From JBNJGT01 sp046496745 (lineage in GTDB: Archaea; Nanobdellota; Nanobdellia; Woesearchaeales; JACJVW01), in the NCBI GenBank assembly GCA_046496745.1, contig JAWOGQ010000050.1:1-29370 (forward strand): 29,370 nt of DNA. The letters are read 5' to 3'. How positions within the stretch are numbered: the stretch's first letter is position 1; each line of letters starts with the position of its first letter. Shown here in pieces: positions 1-6,360 of the stretch. The notes below the pieces were generated by a model. That model saw only the letters and a list, made by a program, of their open reading frames with translations, searched no databases and was not told where the DNA came from. Both the position numbers and the translations under genes were made by a program.

Positions 1-20
1 CTCTCATTACCATCTGGGCC

Positions 21-485
21 TTAGCCATCACAATCTCCTGCTATGAATTTAAAGGTATTGGAGTTACTTCCATCTGCACACGCGCTTCCTTCAAGGACAT
101 AATCCCCGCAAGAGCCATCCATGCCATTCTCACCAACACCGCACTGATTTTCCCTTCCCTCTAATCTATGCCTGCAGGAGACCTTATCAGGGTCATCTCT
201 TGTCTCTTCTGTCTCGCATGCATCAGCCATGCCATCACCGTCTTTATCTTTGGTGCTGTCACCATCGATACATGGATCGCAAGTATCTGGATACCCATCT
301 CCATCACAATCAGGAAGGTCATTGACCATTATCTCTGATTCCTTGCAGCCATCCAATTGGTTCTTGACCTTGATAGGATCCAGCACAACAGAGGAAGTAT
401 CTATAACCTTACTTTTTATCATGGATCCTGCGAAAAAAATCACTACTACAACCAAAATAAGTTTAGCAACCTGTCCAAAACCCAT
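21..485 (-). CDS. Membrane-anchored protein with thrombospondin type 3-like calcium repeats
   Basis: This 154-aa protein has one N-terminal hydrophobic segment (residues about 8-22), so it is probably a signal anchor with the rest outside the cell. Residues 59-70 and 80-90 are two Asp-rich repeats of the D-x-D-G-D-G-x-x-D-x-C type, as in thrombospondin type 3 and dockerin-like calcium-binding repeats. The exported part has ten cysteines, an even number. The ATG at 485 lies 4 nt after the stop of the preceding small-protein gene, so it belongs to the same transcript. A calcium-stabilised, disulfide-bonded surface protein is the best reading. The exact function is unknown. The stop is at 21-23, so the gene is complete; the operon may run on beyond the window. 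Confidence 0.75.
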   Translation of the reverse strand: MGFGQVAKLILVVVVIFFAGSMIKSKVIDTSSVVLDPIKVKNQLDGCKESEIMVNDLPDCDGDGYPDTCDPCIDGDSTKDKDGDGMADACETEETRDDPDKVSCRHRLEGRENQCGVGENGMDGSCGDYVLEGSACADGSNSNTFKFIAGDCDG

Positions 486-489
486 TACA

Positions 490-747
490 TCACCCTATGG
501 CTTTACAGCACTTGACTATGTCGCCTTTCTTATCTTCATCTGTACCGGTATATTTTCCTGGAACCAATAATTCACCTGGGCTACAGTCGCTTGAGGTCTG
601 CTCTTCAGAGCATTCATAAGAAGTAGAACTGTCAAAAAGACCAAACCTATCATTCATGATGTACAGGGAAAAGGCCAATATGACCAGCATGATAATCATC
701 CCTACAATCATCTGCATGGAAAGACCTATACCTTTTTTTGAATTCAT
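490..747 (-). CDS. Small pilin-like cysteine protein (paralogue 1)
   Basis: An 85-aa protein starting MNSKKG, followed by a polar GLS stretch and a hydrophobic helix (residues about 10-28), then a short exported domain. The N-terminus resembles archaeal class III (prepilin) signal peptides, with a possible cut after the first Gly. The usual Glu at mature position 5 is absent. The domain has four cysteines and ends with the family motif D-x-V-K-C-C near the C-terminus. I prefer the ATG at 747 because its ATGA overlaps the upstream stop and the MxxKKG start matches its paralogues; an in-frame ATG four codons upstream lies inside the previous gene. The function is unknown. Confidence 0.72.
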   Translation of the reverse strand: MNSKKGIGLSMQMIVGMIIMLVILAFSLYIMNDRFGLFDSSTSYECSEEQTSSDCSPGELLVPGKYTGTDEDKKGDIVKCCKAIG

Positions 748-1001
748 CCTACACAACACCTTACATACGCTCCTTCATCATTACCATCACAGGGTTCATT
801 TAATTGTATGACTTTTATTTGCCCTTGGCATTCACCATCCCTGGCTGTTTCGTAAGCATCACAAGAACAGTCCTTGGAGGTTGTGGCATCTGTGAATATC
901 CTTGCCTTGTCCCCGAATATGAAGAGGATTACAACCAGAACTGCTATAGCTACAATCGCTATGATGATAAAATTGATCGATATGGATATTCCTTTCTTCA
1001 T
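744..1001 (-). CDS. Small pilin-like cysteine protein (paralogue 2)
   Basis: An 85-aa protein with start MKKGIS, a long hydrophobic helix (residues about 8-30) and an exported domain with six cysteines, including an early C-x-C and a terminal V-R-C-C. Its first 30 residues are almost identical to those of the 100-aa neighbour, so the two arose by tandem duplication and the cysteine domains then diverged. It starts one base inside the neighbour's stop codon (TAATG) and ends in an ATGA overlap, so it is translationally coupled on both sides. It looks like a signal-anchored or pilin-like surface subunit; no function can be assigned. Confidence 0.75.
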   Translation of the reverse strand: MKKGISISINFIIIAIVAIAVLVVILFIFGDKARIFTDATTSKDCSCDAYETARDGECQGQIKVIQLNEPCDGNDEGAYVRCCVG

Positions 1002-1303
1002 TAGTAATCACCTATTGGTACGCAACATTTGACAACATCTCCCCTTTCAGCTGTGCTTCCAACGGAAGAAGGGGCATCGTCAAAAGAACACTGTGTTTCC
1101 AGGGGGCGGCTGCTGATCACTTGCCCTTCCGGGCAGTTGTTTTCTGCGGCAGCCTGTGCGTCCGGACAACTGCAGTATTTGGTGGTAGCACCTGTGAATA
1201 CCTGCGCTTTACTATTAAATATGAAAAGGATTACAACCAGAACCGCAATAGCTACAATAGCTATGATGATGAAATTGATCGATAGGGATATTCCTTTCTT
1301 CAT
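1001..1303 (-). CDS. Small pilin-like cysteine protein (paralogue 3)
   Basis: A 100-aa protein with the MKKGIS start and the same hydrophobic helix as the gene after it. Its exported domain has six cysteines: C-x-C early, two spaced single cysteines, then V-K-C-C close to the end. Upstream, AAGGTCTCCC before the ATG at 1303 is a plausible ribosome binding site in the 38-nt gap after the TPR gene. It differs from paralogue 2 mainly in the loops between cysteines, as expected for a scaffold with variable loops. The absence of Glu at mature position 5 argues against a normal pilus-forming pilin. Confidence 0.75.
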   Translation of the reverse strand: MKKGISLSINFIIIAIVAIAVLVVILFIFNSKAQVFTGATTKYCSCPDAQAAAENNCPEGQVISSRPLETQCSFDDAPSSVGSTAERGDVVKCCVPIGDY

Positions 1304-1341
1304 GGGAGACCTTTAGATTCTGCCATTAATAAAATTTACTG

Positions 1342-1797
1342 TTAATGGCTATGATGGGTGCATGGACCATTACAAGGGGTTACACAATGCTGGGAAAAGA
1401 TGCAGTCAAAATCTTCGAATTTGCAACATGTCCAATCTCCTTTATCTTCTTCAAGATTGTTGGTGACCTCTGGATAATCTTCAAGTTTCTCTATGTATTC
1501 TGCTGCCTTATCTTCTTTCTCAAGCGCTAAATAGGAAAGGGCAATGTACAGGTTGGCCTCATGGTACGTATCTCCGGATAATTCATCAACCTGCTTGAAA
1601 ATTTGGATCGCTTTTTTGTATTCAGCCTCAGCATAGAGATTCTTACCCTGTTTCATCAAATCAAGATATTTTTCCTGTGCCTCAGATATTTGTGGCTCTA
1701 CATCAAATGTGAATTTACCGTATAGCCAGCTTCCTGCAGCAATAACCATTATCCCGATTACAATCCACATAAGCATAGTATATGTCTGTCCCTTCAT
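1342..1797 (-). CDS. Membrane-anchored TPR-like protein with Cys/His-rich tail
   Basis: This 151-aa protein begins MKGQ and has one hydrophobic helix (residues about 8-25), resembling the anchors of its small neighbours. Residues about 41-105 form helix pairs with tetratricopeptide-like spacing (alternating Ala, Tyr and Leu), suggesting a protein-binding scaffold. The last 30 residues hold six cysteines (C124, C125, C132, C138, C142, C146) and end in a His-rich tip. The tail could form disulfides or bind metal. It starts 1 nt after the stop of the 46-aa microprotein, so it is coupled to it. It may organise the surface proteins of this cluster, which is inference from context. Confidence 0.72.
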   Translation of the reverse strand: MKGQTYTMLMWIVIGIMVIAAGSWLYGKFTFDVEPQISEAQEKYLDLMKQGKNLYAEAEYKKAIQIFKQVDELSGDTYHEANLYIALSYLALEKEDKAAEYIEKLEDYPEVTNNLEEDKGDWTCCKFEDFDCIFSQHCVTPCNGPCTHHSH

Positions 1798-1798
1798 T

Positions 1799-1939
1799 CT
1801 ACCCGAAACTGAATATGCCTGAGCCTACCTGCATGAGGATAGGAGTGTATTTCCAGACCATATAAACTGTGAATGCAATCCCCAGCAATACAAAGAAGAT
1901 CTTTACGATGTTGTCAGTCAGAATATTTCCCTTGTCCAT
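1799..1939 (-). CDS. 46-aa single-pass membrane microprotein
   Basis: A 46-aa reading frame (starts MDKGNILTD, ends GSGIFSFG) fills exactly the gap between two genes. Its ATG directly follows the TGA of the 287-aa gene, and its TAG is 1 nt before the ATG of the TPR gene. It has one hydrophobic helix (residues about 12-30) and no cysteine. Its perfect fit between coupled genes and clear membrane-protein composition argue that it is real. It could be a small subunit of the membrane complex encoded here. No family is recognised. Confidence 0.65.
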   Translation of the reverse strand: MDKGNILTDNIVKIFFVLLGIAFTVYMVWKYTPILMQVGSGIFSFG

Positions 1940-2803
1940 TCAATCACCTTGCTTTGAGGGGAAGTAATCACAACTTAACTCTTTAAAACTTTCGCCTGTA
2001 TGCTCACGCAGGAGGACCATTGCCAAATGCGCCTCTTCTCCACCGAAATAGGTTGCAATTCCACTGGCAATCCCTGTTATTAGGCCAACTGCACCTGAAA
2101 TCGCTATTGTAACTAATCCAACCCCTCCTGTAATAGTTGTAACCAATACATAACCTGTTATTACTGCTGCGCCTGTTCCTGCACCCATCCCTATAATTGA
2201 AGTAGTTGTCTTTTTACCAAGGGTGTTTATCCAGTCTTCTATAGTGCTTGTTCCTTTGGCATAGACAAATACAACAGAATAATCATTGGCTGTATCTATG
2301 GTCTTATCATCTATGTTTGCAACATCCTCATCTTCAATGTATTTATGCGCAAGGGAGCTTTCATAATTCATGAGATAATCCATATAAGTGAGGGTATCAT
2401 TGTATTTGGTCTGGGCAAGATAGCTTGAAAAACCAGTTATCTCTTTATCTTCTTTAAAGCTTAGGATGGAGCAGACTGAACAGTAAACCTGTTTCTTTTC
2501 AAATATCTCTGGTTCTCCTCTCAAAAAGTTGTCCCAGCATGTGACCATCTCGTCGGCAATCGCTTTTTTTATGTCGCTTTCCTTTTTTGCTTTTATCTCA
2601 ACCTCTTTTGTGGGACATTTGAGTTCCTGGGGGTCAAGCTGGGCGCCCTTGATATGCATGAGTTCCATGGTCCTGACGCTGGAGCGGCACATCTTGTCTT
2701 CATGATCCAGAGAATCAGAGGCAAAGATTGTATTGTAGAAACCAAATATGACTAGTATTACCATGACGATTGCAAACACTTTATGTATCAGTTCAAAATG
2801 CAT
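1940..2803 (-). CDS. Membrane-anchored cysteine protein, larger paralogue (287 aa)
   Basis: The protein has an N-terminal membrane helix (residues about 8-28), an exported domain of about 165 residues, and a long Gly/Ala/Thr-rich hydrophobic region (about 200-255) that could form one or two further membrane hairpins or insert into a membrane. Six cysteines (C39, C63, C89, C108, C111, C278) occur in the same order as in the 241-aa neighbour, including C-P, C-x-x-C and the TY-x-DYL motif near residue 140. The two are therefore paralogues, although overall identity is low. It ends directly at the ATG of the 46-aa microprotein. The function is unknown. The glycine-rich segment is absent from the paralogue. 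Confidence 0.7.
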   Translation of the reverse strand: MHFELIHKVFAIVMVILVIFGFYNTIFASDSLDHEDKMCRSSVRTMELMHIKGAQLDPQELKCPTKEVEIKAKKESDIKKAIADEMVTCWDNFLRGEPEIFEKKQVYCSVCSILSFKEDKEITGFSSYLAQTKYNDTLTYMDYLMNYESSLAHKYIEDEDVANIDDKTIDTANDYSVVFVYAKGTSTIEDWINTLGKKTTTSIIGMGAGTGAAVITGYVLVTTITGGVGLVTIAISGAVGLITGIASGIATYFGGEEAHLAMVLLREHTGESFKELSCDYFPSKQGD

Positions 2804-2806
2804 TTT

Positions 2807-3532
2807 TCAGTTAGCCAGGAAACTACAGCCATAATCATCCAACTCTTCCGGGAGGATAAAATCAATAAGGGCATACTCATCATTATCTAAAGCCCAGCTA
2901 GTGAGGAAATCGCCTACCTTACCTAGGTTATTGTTAGGATCCACCCACCGGCCAGCACTATCATACCCGTATAAGAGATAATATTCCCTATCAAGATCTA
3001 TTGTTTCTTTATACTTAAAACCCTCTGATTTCGCTGATTTTGTGAGATAGTCTGCATAAGTTGTACAGTTATCGCACATGCGAGTGGATTCAAGATATTC
3101 TCCAAGTTCTATCTCATCTACTTCTTCTGCCAGGGAATCTTCGAACTTGATTTCTGCGCATATGAGGCACGCGGTGGAATCAGAGAACCTATCCTGTCTA
3201 AATGGATTTAAGTTTCCTTCTCCAGTCATGTAGTTGCAGATACGGGCCTCTTCTGCCATAAGACGGGCTATGTCACTCTTTATTATCTTGCCTTTCTTTT
3301 CGACATCACTCTTTTCAATCTCCAGCTCATAACGGGGACAATCAAAGTCAATCGCAGTCTTATCTCCTAATAGTTTTGTGTTTGATGCGGCAAGGATGCT
3401 GAACTTGCATAATTCAATCTGTTCCTTCCGGCTTGCTTCTCCTGTAAAACCGTTGATAAAGGCAAGCATGACAACTACTGTCAGAAGGATAGCGATCATC
3501 TTTACCATCTGAGAATTAATCTGTGCTTTCAT
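2807..3532 (-). CDS. Membrane-anchored cysteine protein, shorter paralogue (241 aa)
   Basis: The protein starts MKAQINSQ and has one membrane helix (residues about 10-28) and an exported domain with eight cysteines. C42, C65, C99, C122, C125 and C236 line up in order with the six of the 287-aa neighbour; C153 and C156 are an extra C-x-x-C pair. A TY-x-DYL motif (about 158-163) is shared too. The N-terminus aligns with the 33-aa microprotein upstream, whose stop overlaps this start (ATGA). It lies 3 nt upstream of the 287-aa gene. It is probably a surface-exposed partner in the same complex. No known family is recognised. Confidence 0.7.
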   Translation of the reverse strand: MKAQINSQMVKMIAILLTVVVMLAFINGFTGEASRKEQIELCKFSILAASNTKLLGDKTAIDFDCPRYELEIEKSDVEKKGKIIKSDIARLMAEEARICNYMTGEGNLNPFRQDRFSDSTACLICAEIKFEDSLAEEVDEIELGEYLESTRMCDNCTTYADYLTKSAKSEGFKYKETIDLDREYYLLYGYDSAGRWVDPNNNLGKVGDFLTSWALDNDEYALIDFILPEELDDYGCSFLAN

Positions 3533-3630
3533 AGTCCCATAAAAATCTTGACAGCTATGGACAAAACAATCACCATGAGCATCGCCATTGCGATCATCAT
3601 TATTGTCTGGCTCTTAAGCTGCCCTTTCAT
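3529..3630 (-). CDS. 33-aa membrane microprotein, first gene of the main surface operon
   Basis: A 33-residue frame starting MKGQLKSQ and continuing as a Met-rich hydrophobic helix. Its TGA overlaps the ATG of the 241-aa gene (ATGA). A TATA box lies about 25 nt upstream of its ATG, so it would begin a leaderless transcript. The first eight residues closely match the start of the 241-aa protein (MK-[GA]-Q-x-x-SQ), suggesting a free copy of the same membrane anchor or a class III signal. It could be a real microprotein or a translated leader that couples the operon. Confidence 0.6.
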   Translation of the reverse strand: MKGQLKSQTIMMIAMAMLMVIVLSIAVKIFMGL

Positions 3631-3650
3631 AGGCTTATTCCGGAGAAGAG

Positions 3651-3660
3651 AATATATAAA
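3651..3660 (-). promoter_or_regulatory. TATA box for the main surface-protein operon
   Basis: On the minus strand this reads TTTATATATT. Its centre is about 25 nt before the ATG of the 33-aa microprotein, the spacing expected for an archaeal leaderless start. It sits just after the stop of the preceding pilin-like gene. Confidence 0.6.
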
Positions 3661-3662
3661 TG

Positions 3663-3914
3663 TTACGACCCTGCGCTATAAACAGCTATACAGCATTCAT
3701 ATGGGCAATTGGTGTTTGATGAATCTCCTACTTTTGCCTCGTTGGAATTACAACCATCTTCCCTGCAAACACCACCTTGATTTTCACAGGAACGCAATTC
3801 TGTCCCAAAAATCTGACTTCTGCCTGAAAAGATTACCGCAATCACCACCAGTACAAGCAGGGCAATTGCGGCGATTATAATAGTATTTAAAGAAAGACTT
3901 TGTGCCTTCCTCAT
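3663..3914 (-). CDS. Small pilin-like cysteine protein (paralogue 4)
   Basis: An 83-aa protein starting MRKAQSLS, with a hydrophobic helix (about 10-29) and a six-cysteine exported domain. The domain starts with the motif S-C-E-N-x-G-G-x-C, shared with the upstream paralogue, and ends in E-C-C-I. The start has a Gln after the putative Ala cleavage site, as in class III signal peptides, but lacks Glu at mature position 5. The gene is coupled to the upstream paralogue by an ATGA overlap. The C-E-N-x-G-G-x-C ... CC arrangement suggests a compact disulfide-knotted domain. No function is known. Confidence 0.76.
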   Translation of the reverse strand: MRKAQSLSLNTIIIAAIALLVLVVIAVIFSGRSQIFGTELRSCENQGGVCREDGCNSNEAKVGDSSNTNCPYECCIAVYSAGS

Positions 3915-4186
3915 ATCGACTCACCGGGCATGCAGCATTTCATGTCGTCATTTACAGTTCCGTCATTATTCAAGCATACCGCTGTTCCAATATTCCTTTC
4001 TATCATTCCGCCGGGACAGTCACTGCCATCTGGTACACAGCTCCCTCCCAGATTCTCGCAACTTTTGGAGTCGCTGACAAATATACTGCTCCGTGACATA
4101 AATACGACAGAAAGTATAACAAGAACAAGCAATGCCAAAGCTGCGATGATAATAACATTCATTGATAATCCTTGACCTTTTCGCAT
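3911..4186 (-). CDS. Small pilin-like cysteine protein (paralogue 5), first of the cluster
   Basis: A 91-aa protein beginning MRKGQGLS, with a hydrophobic helix (about 9-28) and six exported cysteines: S-C-E-N-x-G-G-x-C near the start and M-K-C-C near the end. I chose the ATG at 4186, because GAGGTGAA just upstream is a strong ribosome binding site and the MRKGQ start matches its paralogues; an in-frame GTG three codons upstream overlaps that site. A TATA box lies about 40 nt upstream. It follows the Lrp-like regulator on the same strand but has its own promoter. Confidence 0.76.
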   Translation of the reverse strand: MRKGQGLSMNVIIIAALALLVLVILSVVFMSRSSIFVSDSKSCENLGGSCVPDGSDCPGGMIERNIGTAVCLNNDGTVNDDMKCCMPGESI

Positions 4187-4220
4187 GAGATTCACCTCTG
4201 CTCTATCCTGAGAGCAAGTA

Positions 4221-4230
4221 GTATTTAAAA
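4221..4230 (-). promoter_or_regulatory. TATA box for the pilin-like gene pair
   Basis: TTTTAAATAC on the minus strand, about 40 nt before the ATG at 4186. This places transcription start about 15 nt before the start codon and keeps the GAGGTGAA ribosome binding site on the message. It abuts the stop codon of the Lrp-like regulator. Confidence 0.55.
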
Positions 4231-4692
4231 TTATCTGTGCATGTCAAGGAGTTGAAGGTCGCTCATGAAGCACTCACGCTTGAGATCATCTATTATATAA
4301 TGGACATCCACCTTTTCTATGGTGAATTTCTCTTCGAGTTTTTCCAGGAATTCCTCGAACTCCTTCAGATGGCGGAATACACCTTCACAAAGGAAGTCAA
4401 AGCCATTATTGATGCGATAAAGGGAATTGACATGGAGATGGGAGAGCATGTATTCACGGAGTGATTCCCTGCAGGATTTGTTCACCTTGAGCATGATATT
4501 TGCCCTCAAACTATAACCAAGCTCGTTGAAGTCAATAAGAGATGTGTGCTTTTTTATCAGGCCGCCTCCGTTCTGGCGCAGACGCTCGTAAATTGTAGAG
4601 ACCGGAATCTTTAGCTTCTTACTCATGTTAGTAAGGGATTCTCGTGCATTGCTTCGCAAGCACGTTATTATCTGCATATCTTTTTGGTTCAT
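4231..4692 (-). CDS. Lrp/AsnC family transcription regulator
   Basis: This 153-aa protein has an N-terminal winged helix-turn-helix (residues about 5-50, with the family-typical alternation of Leu and Ser-x-IYERL recognition helix) and a C-terminal ferredoxin-like ligand and dimer domain (about 60-145). It is the usual size for the family. I chose the ATG at 4692 because GGAGGTG lies at ideal spacing before it and the family start pattern (M-x-x-x-D-x-x-I-x-x-L) begins there. It lies directly upstream of the surface-protein cluster, which makes those genes candidate targets, and divergent from the AbrB-PhoU gene. Its ligand is unknown. Confidence 0.85.
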   Translation of the reverse strand: MNQKDMQIITCLRSNARESLTNMSKKLKIPVSTIYERLRQNGGGLIKKHTSLIDFNELGYSLRANIMLKVNKSCRESLREYMLSHLHVNSLYRINNGFDFLCEGVFRHLKEFEEFLEKLEEKFTIEKVDVHYIIDDLKRECFMSDLQLLDMHR

Positions 4693-4769
4693 TGGAAACA
4701 CCTCCATTTTCAAGTTGATTGGATTTACTCCAGTATTCTTGAAAATCTATTCCTGAAAAGGAGTTTTTA

Positions 4770-4780
4770 GTATATATAAT
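4770..4780 (-). promoter_or_regulatory. TATA box for the Lrp-like gene
   Basis: ATTATATATAC on the minus strand, in the very AT-rich 4714-4859 divergent intergenic region. A start about 25 nt downstream would give a leader of about 55 nt that includes the GGAGGTG ribosome binding site. Confidence 0.45.
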
Positions 4781-4828
4781 TAATTCTTAAGTCTTATATA
4801 TTATCTTATAATTATATAATTAAGAAAA

Positions 4829-4838
4829 ATATTTATAT
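4829..4838 (+). promoter_or_regulatory. TATA box for the AbrB-PhoU gene
   Basis: ATATTTATAT-type element centred about 26 nt before the ATG at 4860, consistent with a leaderless message. No ribosome binding site is evident before that ATG. Confidence 0.55.
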
Positions 4839-4859
4839 CAGAAAGGATTCTCCTTATAT

Positions 4860-5762
4860 ATGCAGAGGAAAGTAATCCAGTTAGCGGGGAAAACACTGGT
4901 GGTGAGCCTGCCAAACAAGTGGGTAAAGCAGTTCGGGATACAGAAAGGGGATGAACTGGACATACTAGAAGAAGACAACCAGTTGGTGATCCGGAGCGGC
5001 AAACCAAAAAAACAAGAAAAGATAGTAGTTGACCTTTCAAATCTTGGTATGATGGCTAGAAGAACTCTTGGAGCCTCCTATAAAGCAGGATATAATGAAG
5101 TCGAAGTGTTTTTTGATGAGCCAGATAAACTTGAAATAATCAATAAGGAAACATTACAATTCATCGGTTTTGAAGTGATGGAACAAAGCAATACTCGATG
5201 TTTAATTAAGGAAATCTCAAGTAATCATGAACTGGAATTTGAGAATGTTCTACGCATGATATTCAGGTCTATAAATGAGATAGGAATAGATACTGTTGAA
5301 GCTTTAAAAGATCATAATCTAAAAAAGCTAGAGAATATAAGTATGAGAGATAAAGTTATTAATAGATATACAGATTTTTGTCGACGGAATTTGAATAAAT
5401 TTGGTTATCCTGACAAAAACAAGTCTTTTGTAGTCTACCATGTTTGCGAAGAACTAGAAAAAATAAGTGACTGTTACAAAGACTTATGCAAGGTAGTCTA
5501 TAAGGATGACATAGTTGTAAGTAAAAAAACTAGAGACCTTTTACAGAATATCAACGAAACTATAAAATTATTACAGATGGCATATTATGATTATAAACCA
5601 GAAGTTCTTGAAAAATTTGGTCAATTGTGTGAAAGTACTAAAGAAAAGATAAGCAAAGAAATATTTAATCATATAAAAGAAGCAAAAGTATATCTGATCC
5701 TTTTCAATATGATCTGTTTAATCTTTGATGTTAATGGTGCAATAATTGTAAAGTCATTCTAG
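4860..5762 (+). CDS. AbrB/SpoVT DNA-binding domain fused to PhoU-like domain
   Basis: This 300-aa protein begins with a swapped-hairpin AbrB domain (residues about 1-46; pattern LPNKWVKQFGIQKGDELDI), as in antitoxin-like and archaeal phosphate-uptake regulators. The remaining part is helical and PhoU-like (about 110-295, with repeated E-E-L-E-x-I-S-D pattern near 205). Archaeal members are annotated as phosphate uptake regulators; no phosphate transporter is nearby, so the target is uncertain. Base composition changes inside the gene: the first 200 bases are near 46% GC and the rest falls to about 28%. Its stop overlaps that of the convergent kinase-like gene by 3 nt. Confidence 0.8.
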   Translation: MQRKVIQLAGKTLVVSLPNKWVKQFGIQKGDELDILEEDNQLVIRSGKPKKQEKIVVDLSNLGMMARRTLGASYKAGYNEVEVFFDEPDKLEIINKETLQFIGFEVMEQSNTRCLIKEISSNHELEFENVLRMIFRSINEIGIDTVEALKDHNLKKLENISMRDKVINRYTDFCRRNLNKFGYPDKNKSFVVYHVCEELEKISDCYKDLCKVVYKDDIVVSKKTRDLLQNINETIKLLQMAYYDYKPEVLEKFGQLCESTKEKISKEIFNHIKEAKVYLILFNMICLIFDVNGAIIVKSF

Positions 5763-6360
5763 AATTCTTTCAAAATTTCTTGTAAAGAAATATAATCTTC
5801 TTGGTATTGTGAGTAGTGAGAAGGATAATTGTTTCTTATTTGTTCAATAGTACTAAAACCTTTCTCTATGAGATGAGGACATAAATGTGCCTTCTGATCC
5901 CTAGAAGAATAATCTGAATAATCTACAAATAATTGCTGCAGTTTACCATTTAATACAGAAAGATAGAATTGTTCGATAAAGTCTTCTTCTAAATGATCCT
6001 CTTGTTTGTATGAATCTAAGTAGGTACGAATTAATCCATATTCCTGCTCTTCAAAATCAGAGGGAAAATATAACAATAATTTAACAAGATCTATTGCCTG
6101 ATATTGTCCAAAAGGCCTTTCACAATCAATTACAGCTATTTTTCCTGTTGGGCTTATTATCCAATTCTCTATATTTGCATCCTTAAAGTATACTATATCA
6201 TTTGTCTCAGCAATTATAGTATTAAGAGATGTAAGCGCTTCAGACAAGGAATCACCAATAACCCCATCATATTTAGTCCTGATTTTTTTACTCATATCAA
6301 TTACATCTTCATATTCTACTTCACGATGAAGCTTTCCAAGACACTTTGTTATACCCTCAT
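5080..6360. other. AT-rich compositional island across two convergent gene ends
   Basis: Counting by 60-base lines, GC is 23-35% throughout this stretch. The lines just before (4861-5040) are 40-50% and the lines after 6361 are mostly 45%. The edges fall inside coding sequence, at about codon 73 of the AbrB-PhoU gene and about codon 441 of the kinase-like gene, not at gene or domain borders. Both frames stay intact. Replacement of this segment by recombination with a lower-GC relative is one explanation; an assembly joint is another. Confidence 0.65.

Noticed and set aside
1..20. Possible start of another minus-strand gene after the calcium-repeat gene
   Set aside because: There are ATG codons on the minus strand at 13 and 7, but too few bases remain to judge a reading frame.
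21..4186. Cluster as a normal type IV pilus or archaellum operon
   Set aside because: The signal-like starts fit in part, but Glu at mature position 5 is missing, no assembly ATPase or membrane platform protein is in the window, and the exported domains are too small and cysteine-rich for usual pilins.
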